Source: Chondrosia reniformis (lineage: Eukaryota > Porifera > Demospongiae > Chondrillida > Chondrillidae). From it: a stretch of 64,000 bases of DNA. Below the pieces are notes generated by a model. It worked only from the letters and a program-made list of their open reading frames with translations. It was not told the DNA's origin and searched no databases. Both the position numbers and the translations under genes were made by a program. Location: assembly GCA_947172415.1 (NCBI GenBank), contig OX359197.1, forward strand, positions 1,798,001 through 1,862,000, given 5' to 3'. Shown piece after piece: positions 9,921-21,381 of the stretch (positions are counted from its first letter, which is position 1; every line of letters starts with the position of its first letter).

Positions 9921-12900
9921 ATGGATCATTCTGCTATTAATGGAGGTGTACTTGCTCTATTGATAGTACTTATTTTACGTAAGTATATGAATTTATAGCC
10001 TATATATCTGCAACGCAGGCAATTATAAGAGAGGGAGACCCTATATATAATATTGTATTAATTAACTTCATGCACGTTGTATAATAGGGGACTTCAATTA
10101 TTATAAGATCTGATCTAAACTGTACAACTGTCACATGAAACTCGTACATGGAATAAAACGCTTGCTTTAAACGTACATGCCATATAACCTTTTCCCTATC
10201 CGTATATATCTCCTGTTCCTTACGCTTACAACCTACCTCCTAATAAGCACCGTTTTTCCCCTTGCACTGCAAGAAAGAGGGTAATTTGCTATCGTGAAAA
10301 CAGACATTATCGATCATGCAGATTTTCACTGTTACACATCATTAGGTATATGTAACATTTATTTTATTATTTTATACCTGCAGTTGTTTTTAAATACTTT
10401 GCTGCCAAAAGAGTGGATATAATAGGCTCCACATATATATTATTAATATAACTTGCACTGCATGATCGTGACCTCAGCAGAATTAGTATATGATCATGAG
10501 TAAGTACATATTGGGAACACAAACATCACATGATCAACCTGGAGGTCTTCTATGTAATTTGATTAGTTTAATGAAGTAGAGGGGGGTGTTGCAATTTGAC
10601 CTTTGAATTGACCTTATATACGCTTAATTGTGTGTATGCAAGTTAGGAGGTTTCCTCAAGCCATGTGGGTGTCTATATGATTAATGGTCAGTTTTAAAAG
10701 AAGGCATCATGGCATAGATAGGCGGGGGAACATTAAACAAGAAGGAATCACATTCAAGCCATGCCCTCCATGGATAAATATTCTAGAGTCTATTACACTT
10801 GATCATATGAATTACATCTAAAACAGAAGCTATATATTATGGTTTCTTATTTCTTATCTGCAGCTCAAAGTGATGGAACAAGTGAGGAAGCAAGCATTGA
10901 GTGGTTGCATGTATTCCAGTGTAGAAAAATAATGTTTTATGTTTATATTACATAATTTCATGAAAAATCTAAGATACTATTTTCCTACATGCTATATGCC
11001 TATTCTGTAAAAGAGCCTATATGGGAACTAAACCTGAAGAGAGCTTTTGGATGAGGATACAGGAGTCTTTTCTTCCTTCTTTTCCCTTCTTTCATCTTCT
11101 TCTCCACTGGGTCAGGCAGCTGTTTCTGGGAATTCCACCCTTCATCAGTGATCCTGGGAGTCGTTGTCTTTTCTTTATCTTGATCTTCTGTGAATCCTCA
11201 TGAACACTTTATAGCTTTAAAATACCATGGCACTGAGGTGCATATAGATATTGCAGTGCCACAGTATCTAGTGCCTATATATACAAAATACACATGTAGT
11301 GAAGCTCTATATGGTATTGTTATTATATAAGTGATACATATGCCAACCTGCATGGCTTTTATTTGTGTTTGTTTTCTGTAAATGTGATTCTTATATATAG
11401 TAAATTCTATATTTGGAAGTCAATAACCAAAGCTTAAGGGTAGCAATACCATGGCTTAACAAAAATCAATAACCTTTTGCAATTTCAAACAATTACCATG
11501 GATACCATGTAGATTTACCATACAATGTCGTATTAAAATTCTGTACGAAGAATATATATAGCACACGTGTACATAGCATATACGTATACATATATAGAGC
11601 AGAGCTGCACTATTATACCAAAATTAATGTGAATATATGAGCAATTAACTTTAAGTAAGCTTTAATTAGTGTCAATTATATATATAACCATGATATTATG
11701 TATTATGTCTGTATATATATATATATACATGTATATACACAAATTATAAAGTAGAAAAAGCAGCATTCATGGATGCTCTTACTGTTGCATGGTCTATGCA
11801 TACAGTGTGTTTTGAAGGTACTCAGAGATCATTTAACGTGTCTGAGTTATATGGACAGTTCTGCATCAATATAACACTATATATAATTCAATATGTACTG
11901 TAATATATCTACTCTTAATGTATATTCTACATTCCCCTAAATATATATGTAGGTATTGACAACAGAGGAAGTGAATTCTGGTTAGCTGTTCCACCCAACA
12001 AAGTAGCAGGAGGTGACTTTAAGCCACTCTTCTATGTGACCACTGATGAGGATACTCCAGTTCCATTTATTGTGAGATTTAGGTTAACTGGTACTCCTTC
12101 TTCGCTTATGGCTACTAAGGGAGAAATTGTTAAAATTGAAGTACCTGCTGAGCTTAAGATCAATCATGCAAACCTTATAGGCCAAGGGAATGATATGTCT
12201 ATACTCATAAAATCAACAGATGGCAGAAACCTCATTGTCTATGGACACAATGAGGAAATGTCTTCTACTGATGCCTTCCTTGCACTTCCTAAATTTGAAA
12301 CTAAAACTGGCACTTATGAATATTATGCAATGTCAGTAGGAGACAGTGATCAATTTGCTGGTACCTTAGTTGGCTTTGTTGTTATTGTTATTAATGAAGA
12401 TAACACTGATGTTAGAGTTACACCGACACAGAATGTAGTTACATTTTTTGGCACAAATACTTTGATAACTGCTGGAGATACAAAGAGAAGAAGGAGAGCT
12501 AGGATGGGTGAAGTGTTTACCTTTGCTGCTGCTTCAGGTGATCTCACCGGCACAAGGGTCACTGCTGACAAACCAATTACATTCCTGACTGGTCATCAAT
12601 GTGGATTTGTACCAACAGAAAATACAGCTTGTGACATTTTACTTGAACAGATTCCTCCGACTGAGACTTGGGGTTTCCAGTTTGCATTGACACCACTCAC
12701 AACTAGAGAAGGCAGTGGGTTCAAGTTCTTAGCAAGCCAAGATGGAACATCCGTTAAAATATCCTGTAATGATGCTAATGGTGATAATGTAATATCAGAA
12801 TCTCTCTCACTGAATGCTGGAGGATTTGACTTTAAAATTTACCCAAAGAATTATTGGTGTTTTGTAGAAGCCAACTGCCCTATTCTAGTTGTCACAATCT

Positions 12901-15900
12901 CACTAGGATATACATATGATGCACCTATTACTGAAAGCAATTTAGCTGATCCGTTTATGCTCGTGATTCCACCTCTTGGACAACTTAGCAATGACTACAC
13001 ACTAGTATTTTCTCAAAGTGATGTCATTGGAAACTTTGAGGATGCAGTCAATTTTGTGCCTCAGATAAATTTCATTGTTCCTGCAGCGGATTTTGACAGA
13101 GGAGAGCTGATCTTGAACAACAGAGCTGTAGATATTAATTTTACTGCTATACATGATTCCTCTGGAGAGGTTGCGGCTTATGGAGCTCAATTTGTTCCCA
13201 ATGTTGATCCTACTGCACCTACCAGTCCATTTTCAGCTCGTTTCTCTGGAAGGGGAACTACCTTAGGAGTCCTGGTGTATGCTTGGTACAGAGAAACTGC
13301 ATATGGATATCCTGGTGGAATGAAAGTTGACTCTATTGCTGGTGAGTCTGGTCAAAAGGATTTAGCTTAGTAATGAATTGTCCGAGTTGTTGATTATCTC
13401 ATTATCAATCCAATAAATTATATTTACACTTAAATCTTTCCAGTTCCAATCTATTGCCCAATAAGTGAACCACAACCAGTTGGCTCTGAAACATCTGGTG
13501 AAATTCTTGTTCCAATTAGCAGAACCGGTGTGGTTGAAGGAGAAGCTTGTGTCCAATTTGAGGTTGGCAATGGGACAGCTATTGGTAAGTTATTAATTCC
13601 CAAACTCCTTTTCTTTTGAAAGGAATATATATATACTACTTGTTAATGTACTGACTCATTGATTAATGAATTATCAGGTATGTATATTATATTTTAATAA
13701 AGTTAATAAAGATTATAGAGTTGAAGATGACATGTGCTGTTTTGAGGCAGGAGAAAGAACAACTCAATGTAGGATTGTAGTGATTACAGATGGTGATGCT
13801 GAGGAAGATGAGACACTTCACTTTAAGATAGTTCCCACTGCAGACAATTGTGTCTGTAGTGACAATTTAGTTGTTACAATTATCAAAGATGTTCAACGTG
13901 AGTTTGAAAACATTTTTCCTTATTGTAACACTATGATACAGTCAATATCACTATTGTAGATTATGAACCAAAGGATATTATAGTGCAATTTGACCAAACT
14001 GAATATTCAGTAGCTGAAAATGGAGGTTTTGTATCGTTGCAACTTATAGCTGACAAGCCAGCTCCAGAGGGGGGATATAGTGTTATGATATCTTTTGCTG
14101 ATGGTTCTGCAGGTTAGATGATATATTATAATACTTAATTGGTGCTAACTTCTTATCATTAAGGATGTCCAATTTGTTGTAATACATATCCACACACTAA
14201 TTTGAAAAGCCATCTTCTTTACTCATCTTATGCTGTTTATGCTGTATGTATAAAGTATGTGAAAGAGTATATGTGAAAAAGTGAAACCAACTGTAAAGAG
14301 TATAATACGTACATGTTTCAATGTATTGTACAATATAAAATTTGCATAAGTGATTCTATTTCTAGTTGTGAAGCTCTTATTGATTGGCAAACATGTACCT
14401 GTTTGTTAAATTAAATTTGTCCATTTACGTACGTATGTGCGTATATATGAAGATGTTATCTTCAGAACAGAGACAGTAGCTATAGGAGTAAGAGGACTCT
14501 TATTGATAATTTTTACATGTTTGGTGGATTAAAAGTGCTAAAAAGGATGTGTTAGGACCAATTACTCCCAAATAATGTAGCCAAAAGTGGTTATACCTGG
14601 TCTAGTTGTGAATAATACATATATACTATTGAACGTGTTCAGGACAATTCCAGGTGGATTTACATTATATCCGGGATGACTGTAAATGTATGTATAATGT
14701 ATAATCTACATATTGGTAATGAAGAGAAAGAATTGGCATTGTTAATTGTTAATGATTAGATTAATATAATACTTAAACTACGTATATTCTATATTTGTGA
14801 TAATTTATTAGGATTACAGGACTATGACAACATGTCTTTGACAGTCTTTTTTGATGAAGGACAAACAACAGCTACTGCAGATGTTAAAATTGAAGATGAC
14901 ACTCTCCTTGAGCATCTAGAGACATTTACTGGACAACTGTCACTTCCTGAAGGCACTGCAGATTTCATTACGATAGGACCCAGTGACAAAGCCACTATTG
15001 ATATTACTGATAATGATGCTGTTGAGGTCAACTTTGATCCATCTATATATTCTGTCTGTGAGAATGATGGATCAGTTGAACTAATATTAGTTGCCAATGC
15101 ATCGGCATCTTATGGCTATTCTGTTACTGTTGACACATTTGATGTAACAGCTAGTAAGTAGCTTCGTAAAATAGCCTATGTATACAGATACACGTACTTA
15201 CCAACTTTTAATCAAATTGTACATGATATAATATCTCATTTGTGATGTTTACTTAGGTGATGGCTCAGATTACACTGGTGGATCATTTGAGATTGACTTT
15301 CCTGCTGGTAGTACTACTGCTAGTCTAAACGTGCCAATTTTGGAAGATATCTTGCTGGAAGGGAATGAATGGTTTGGTGGTCTCCTAAGTGTTAGTGATG
15401 TTGATGGAGTGTTGGCTGGACCTGATAATATGGCTAATGTCACTATATTAGACAACAAGGGTGACATTATTGTAGAATTTGAAAAATCAGCTTACAGCTT
15501 TAATGAAGACGTAGGGGATGGGATCCTCACTCTTGTAGCAAGTGCACCAGCCCCAACTGGAGGATACAGTGTGGAAGTATCATTTGCTGATGGAACTGCT
15601 GGATGTAAGCAAAAGCCACCACATCAAGTTATCATTAAGTAAAATACATTGTGCCTGCCCTAAATACACATTTACATTGCACTCCTCAGGTGGGTGGGGT
15701 AAATTCCACAGTCAAATGTGATGACACATGCACATATTCAAGTTGTATTGTCCAATAATACACATATGGAAATTATTTACCTAATGAAATTTCTCAATTT
15801 TTTAATCAGCTCCAGGAGACTACGATGGTGCAACACAAACAGTTTTCTTCCCCGAAGGGGCTAGCTCAGTTGATTTTGCTGTACCTATTGTTAATGACAG

Positions 15901-18900
15901 CCTATTAGAAGGTAATGAAAACTTTATGGCTTATATTGAGGACATATCAGAAGCAGCAGCTGATCGGGGAGTTAGAAAAGGAGCCAGAGACTCTGCAGAA
16001 GTTACTATCACTGATAATGATTCAGTCCAGGTCAACTTCTCTCCAACCATGTATACTGTATCTGAAGATGGAGGATCAGTTGAATTGATGCTAGTTGCCA
16101 GTGGTCCTGTACCATTTAACTACTCTGTGACTGTTGACACATTTGATGGAACAGCTGGTAAGACACATCACAATACTGGTTGAAATACAGTATATAAATA
16201 ATTTTTTAGTACTAATATAAATATGCAATATTCTCCTGGTAATTCATGTTTCCTTTAAACGTACACATAGGTGATGGCTCTGATTATACTGGTGGATCTT
16301 TTGAGGTTGAATTTCCTGCTGGTAGTACTACTGCTAGCCTATCCGTGCCAATTTTGGATGATATCTTGCTGGAAGAAAATGAATGGTTTGGTGGTCTCCT
16401 AAGTGTTATTGGTGTTGATGGAGTGATGGCTGGACCTGACAATATGGCTAATGTCACTATATTAGACAACGAGGGTGACATTATTGTAGAGTTTGAAAGA
16501 TCAGCTTACAGCTTCAATGAAGATGTAGGAGATGGGATCCTCACTCTTGTAGCAAGTGCCCCAGCCCCAGCTGGAGGATACAGTGTGAAAGTATCATTTG
16601 CTGATGGAACTGCTGGATGTAAGCAAAAACTAACTCATCCAATTTTTAGTTAAATACATTTTGCCTGCCCTAAATACACATTTACATTGCACTCCTCAGG
16701 TGGGTGGCGTGAATTCCAGTCAAATGTGACGAGACATACACATTTTCAAGTTATATTGTAGCATTCTCCATTAATATATATACGCATATTGAAGTTATTT
16801 GCTTAATGAAATTTCTCATTTTTTAATCAGCTCCAGGAGACTACGATGGTGCAACACAAACAGTTTTCTTCCCCGAAGGGGCTAGCTCAATTGATTTTGC
16901 TTTACCTATTGTTAATGACAGCCTATTAGAAGGTGATGAAAACTTTATGGCTAATATTGAGGACATATCAGAAGCAGCAGCTGATCTGGGAGTTAAAAAG
17001 GGAGCCAGAGACTCTGTAGAAGTTACTATCACTGGTAAGTCAACAACTTCTTAGGAAGTGAACAAAGAGGATGGTATCGCAACCCTCATAATAGTAGCTG
17101 ATAAACCATCATCAGAGCCTTATACAGTTAATGTGGTGACATCTGATGGAACTGCTGAAGGTTAAAATGAACTATATAGTGGGTATGTTTACTATTAGAT
17201 TATCTGCAATACTACTCAGGTCTCGTGACTCCAAGTCCATAAACACCGAAGCGCTGTGGTATATGTGTTATATATGGCATTGTGAAGCCTTCCAAGCATT
17301 TATACACATTTGGTGGGATTCTTTTGACCTATATAAGAGCCTAGATCTACTATTGCAGTTATACACCAGAGTGGGCCTCTTATTGCAGTTATACACCAGA
17401 GTGGGCCTCTTATTGCAGTTATACACCAGAGTGGGCCTCTTATTGCAGTTATACACCAGAGTGGGCCTCTTATTGCAGTTATACACCGGAGTGGGCCTCT
17501 TATTGCAGTTATATACCAGAGTGGGCCTCTTATTGCAGTTATATACCAGAGTGGGCCTCTTATTGCAGTTATACACCAGAGTGGGCCTCTTATTGCAGTT
17601 ATACACCAGAGTGGGCCTCTTATTGCAGTTATATACCAGAGTGGGCCTCTTATTGCAGTTATACACCAGAGTGGGCCTCTTATTGCAGTTATACACCGGA
17701 GTGGGCCTCTTATTGCAGTTATATACCGGTTATGGAACTCAGCATCTTAGTGTTGCCCCGGCAATGACGTATAAGTCAACCAAAACGGATTTTTGCTGAT
17801 AATGGCATGCACATGCATCCTCTTCAGTCTATAGCTATACTAAGGTGTGAAAAGGAAATTGGAAGGCTGTGTGTTTAACCTTCTATGATCTGTAGAGACT
17901 ACTACTCTGTATGCAGTTGTGAATTTTAGTGTGGCTAAAGTCTTGTAGCGTTTAATATACCAGACTGTTTTTTTGGGAGTCACTTGCATCCGTGTACAAA
18001 TTCGTAACTTGCACTGTGTATAGTACTTGATTGTAATTAAACATGTACAAGTATATAAAAAACATTTACAAAAATGATGTTAGAAGTAGGAATGGTAGTG
18101 TTCACTAATACATCTACAAAAAGTATCGAAACAAGACACTGATTATATGATAAGGCTAATCATACATGTACAGAAGTTGCATATATACTGAAATTTAAGT
18201 AACTTAACCATACACTTCTGTGTTTGGGTGCACCAAGCTGAAGTAGGACAACATACATAACATAGTGTAAAACCAGATAAGGATTATGTATACCCTCACT
18301 TGTCCAGTTCCCTCACAGAACGGATGTGTGTGGATAACTGAGGTCTGACTGTATACGTACGTATATACAGTGTTGCAATTCCCAGGCATGTATATATACT
18401 TTTTATGTTTGTTGGCTTAACATGAACATGCTTGTCTCGTTATTTGACTCTGGACGAACATGCATATATAATGTGGCAATTGTAAAAAATCTACATTTTC
18501 TTCAATTAGTACTTGTAACATGGATATACATGTAGTCTGTAGATTCTTTGAAACCAATGGATACATTAGACAAACTACACACTCCCTTGCCAAATAAATC
18601 AAAATTATGCTGTTTATAGAGAATAATAATAACTATAAAAGTCTGTAGTGGAGATTCAGTTTCTAAGTACGTACGTATGTATATGCTTTTCCACCAAACA
18701 AATCTGCTAACAAGCACTAAGGATGGAGAGTTCTCTGATGTGCACTTAATTATATGCATTTATGTAAATATATACATTTGGAAAAATAGCCATGTGTATA
18801 CACATTAGGCTATAGCCTTTTGGTTACATATACGTACGTATATACGTATATCTTGAAATATTGAGTTTGTTCTGGTGCTTCTTAATTTAGCTTCATGTAC

Positions 18901-20908
18901 TCTTCCTGATGGTTCTGTGGTGGAAGATGGGGCAATATTTAAATCTGGAAATCCCTGCATGCCAGATTGGTAAATAAAAATTCTGTAATGTCCATATTTC
19001 CATGTCAGTATATACTTTCTCTATCTATTAGTACTTGCAAAAAGGGAGTTGCAACTTGTCCAGTAAGTCAGTTAGCCTTGCTATATTATATATGTAGATA
19101 TCCTGTTTCTATTAATGCATATATACTGGAATTGGTCTGGGTCTTGATTAAGCTAATTCTCATTGCTTGGGCAATTGTAGCTCAGTGGCAGAGCACTGGT
19201 GGCCATAACCAGCTGTTCTAGCTGGGTTTGATTCCCAGCAATTGCTTCTTTTGTATTCTTCTTGATATTGAGACTGATTATAGTTACTTCTAGTTTGATT
19301 ACTCATACATATTTGTACATATACACCCATTTTACATACGTATTCATAATCTTTCCATATAAGGAAATCACATGCCCTACTTGTGATGCAAGTGCTAAAG
19401 TATTGACAGCTCCTGATGGTGAATGTTGTGATGTTTGTTCCTGTCCGTATAAAGGGAGAGACTTTACACCTGGAGAAACCTTTGCTTTTGGAGATGGGTG
19501 TAACACATGGTAAGCCTTCTTTTTACAGTTCATGATCATCATGTGACCTAGATTAATCCCTCCCACTAAATTCTGCTGAGAGGCACAAAGAGCTAATTGT
19601 AATAACTGCAGCAGTCCCCTTAATGGGAGCTATAGTTTCCCCTTTGCCACTTAAAGGATGGTCAAGCCACAAACATCTGTTTCATCTACATAGTTATGAC
19701 TCATCAATTAATGCATGTGTTGGAAGTATATATTGCATTGGCAACGGACACTTAACTAATAAATACACTCACAGGTTAACAAGCCTGCATGTGGTCCTTA
19801 TCAGTATATTAGGAGACTGCCAGAATGTGACTGTATACACTGTACAATGAAAAATAGGGAATTTAAAGATCAGCTATATAGATCATAAAGTCCCCATGGC
19901 CAGACCTATACTTTTTCAACATATATATTATACAATTTCTTTGTGTATATACGTATAAGGAGTGATGTGTATTGTTTGGTATTTAGTAACTGTACAATGG
20001 ATGGAAAACGTACTTGTACTCATGATAACTGTGGTAAGAATTGTGACCTGTAACTGAACATATATACAATTGACCTATATACATATATATCTTGGTTTTA
20101 CATATATATACGTATGAAAAATCTAAGATACCATTTTCCTACATGCTATATGCCTATTCTGTAAAAGAGCCTATAGGGGAACTAAACCTAATGAGAGCTT
20201 TAGATGAAGATACAGTAGCCTTTTCTCCCTTCTTTCCCCTTCTTTCATCTTCTTCTCCACTGGGTCAGACAGCCGTTTCTGGGAATTCCACCCTTCATCA
20301 GTGGGCCTGGGAGTCTTTGTCTTTTTCCTTATCTTGATCTTCAGTGAATCCTTGGTATGTACATGTACGTATATACATACGTAGCCTGTGTTGTAAGAGT
20401 ATATATATTCAATTTGCTGTTTAGTACCTTTGCCAGAGTGTTCACATGATCTCTGTGTTAACTTGAATGATGAAGTGCAGATTAATACTTACTGCTATGT
20501 GTAAGTACATATATAGCTGTACAATGTCTATTTCATTTCCATTCTAGTGAGTACTGCACATACACAAATTATATTCAACCATTTTAAATACAAGATCTTA
20601 CAACATTTAATTAATACAACATTCCAATAGATCCATCACTGGTTTTCCCTTGATTTAGAGATGCTGATGTCTCCCTGGGAAGCGTCCAGTATGTGCATCC
20701 ATCTGATGGTTGCTTCCCTGTTACAACATGCGCTTCCTGCTATTACAACAAACAAGAGAGGGTCATTCCAAGAAGGTGCAGCAGCACTGCCATGGAATTT
20801 GAGTGTAGAGCACAAGCCTTTGATAGACAGACCTGTCTGAAAAGACTTGGAAGTTGCATCACCAAGTATTCCAGATATGCAAATGTGTGTTACATAAAGA
20901 CAGGATAA
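9921..20908 (+). CDS. Secreted IgGFc-binding/Calx-beta/VWC protein
   Basis: Seventeen exons with matching phases give 1387 residues: 9921-9978, 10864-10881, 11953-13341, 13444-13584, 13712-13897, 13960-14112, 14812-15153, 15257-15604, 15810-16157, 16271-16618, 16831-17034, 18891-18969, 19032-19062, 19364-19509, 19987-20033, 20425-20500, 20659-20908. Exon 1 encodes a signal peptide ('GGVLALLIVLIL'). Exon 3 (about residues 26-488) is an IgGFc-binding N-terminal domain as in FCGBP ('GSEFWLAVPPN', 'ILIKSTDGRNLIVYGHNEE'). Residues 489-1178 hold six Calx-beta domains; the last is cut short. VWC-type modules follow ('CTLPDGSVVEDGAIF', 'CPTCDASAKV', 'GECCDVCSCP'), then a Cys-rich C-terminus without a membrane anchor. 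It is probably a mucus or matrix protein, possibly Ca-binding. Exons 3 to 11 are all phase 1-1. The small exon 2 and exons 12-13 are the least certain. Confidence 0.75.
10963..11205 (+). repeat. Dispersed repeat family R1, copy 2
   Basis: Near full-length copy in intron 2 of the IgGFc/Calx-beta gene. It begins 'atgaaaaatctaagatac' and ends near 'cttctgtgaatcctc'. Confidence 0.7.
11792..11876 (+). pseudogene. Dead copy of the adhesion GPCR third exon
   Basis: In intron 2, this stretch matches the start of the GPCR exon at 27216 over about 70 bp ('ttttgaaggtactcagagat', encoding 'FEGTQRSF.VSEL.GQFCIN'). The homology then stops and the frame ends. It has no donor site and cannot be joined in frame, so it is a relic. 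Confidence 0.65.
15154..17034 (+). repeat. Internal tandem duplication of Calx-beta exon pairs
   Basis: Two adjacent units of about 1 kb, 15154-16157 and 16158-17034. Each has two Calx-beta exons plus their introns. Exons 15257-15604 and 16271-16618 are both 348 bp and almost identical. Exon 15810-16157 matches 16831-17034, which is cut short. Intron sequence is copied as well ('cattgcactcctcaggtggg'). Confidence 0.8.
17055..17165 (+). pseudogene. Calx-beta relic after exon 11
   Basis: Encodes a recognisable Calx-beta half ('EDGIATLIIVADKPSSEPYT', 'VTSDGTAEG') directly after the donor at 17035. In frame with exon 11 it has a TAG just before and a TAA at its end. No splice arrangement restores frame, so it is treated as a decayed seventh domain. 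Confidence 0.55.
17345..17735 (+). repeat. 30-bp minisatellite, 13 copies
   Basis: Thirteen head-to-tail copies of a 30-bp unit with 'ttattgcagttatacaccag' and 'agtgggcctc'. A few units carry 'cgg' for 'cag' or 'tat' for 'cac'. It lies in intron 11 of the IgGFc/Calx-beta gene. The unit length is a multiple of three and both strands stay open (QLYTRVGLLL on plus, VYNCNKRPTL on minus), which produces long but probably meaningless frames. Confidence 0.9.
17790..18062 (-). repeat. Dispersed repeat family R2, copy 2 (inverted)
   Basis: Reverse complement of 3130-3445, with matching blocks 'gctgataatggcatgc' at the left and 'agtacttgattgta' at the right. It lies in intron 11 of the same gene, next to the minisatellite. 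Confidence 0.65.
19171..19245 (+). tRNA. tRNA-like element (tRNA pseudogene or SINE head)
   Basis: Folds as a cloverleaf. The acceptor is gcaattg/caattgc, the D arm gctc/gagc, the anticodon stem ctggt/accag and the T arm ctggg/cccag. Box A-like 'tagctcagtggc' and box B-like 'ggtttgattcc' are present. Against a working tRNA: the base before the putative anticodon is G, not U, and the variable loop is 9 nt. It lies in an intron. A degenerate relative is at 31981. A tRNA-derived SINE promoter is the best guess. Confidence 0.4.
20115..20355 (+). repeat. Dispersed repeat family R1, copy 3
   Basis: Near full-length copy in an intron between the VWC exons of the IgGFc/Calx-beta gene. Confidence 0.7.
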
Positions 20909-21381
20909 GCATGCACATTTCTTGTTTGCTCACAATTTTTGTTGATTAATTATATAGGTACCCGATTCAAGGAAGACTTCCAATAGGTTCAGATGTTTCT
21001 TAAACAAGAGACAGGGGACAAGCTCAAGTTAATGTATATCTTCAGGACACACTCTGACAAGATTGTCTGTTTACTCATATAGGTAATTATACTTTATTAA
21101 GAGGTTGATTAGTGTGCAAGTTATAAAACCATAAAATTTATGAAATAATTTAGAAGTAGGATCCATGATAATGCTTGCAAACAGTGACTGGCACATCTGG
21201 ACTAAGACAGTGATCATTTGATAACCATAAACCCATACATATCACTTTCATCATAATAACCAAAGCGTTGCTTCTTGACTATATACTAGTGTTGTCATCA
21301 GTATACACGTAGACTATGTATGTAGCTGGTTCTTGCCAAATTATATTATATCGCATTTATGCAAGTTATACATATAGACAT
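20909..21381. other. Intergenic between two plus-strand genes
   Basis: AT-rich, 470 bp. Around 21120-21240 it loosely resembles the flank of repeat R2 at 18060-18170 ('agaagtagga'), too weak to call. It should hold the promoter of the gene at 21382. Confidence 0.3.

Noticed and set aside
17035-17054. A 20-bp 'intron' (gtaagt...cttag) joining exon 11 to the next half-domain
   Set aside because: Far too short for splicing, and removal shifts the frame.
17345-17735. Regular 30-bp repeats as a possible CRISPR array
   Set aside because: Units are contiguous with no unique spacers, in an animal gene intron.
17146-17799. 217-residue frame and its 142-residue antisense over the minisatellite
   Set aside because: Produced by the 30-bp repeat, lies in an intron, no homology outside the repeat.
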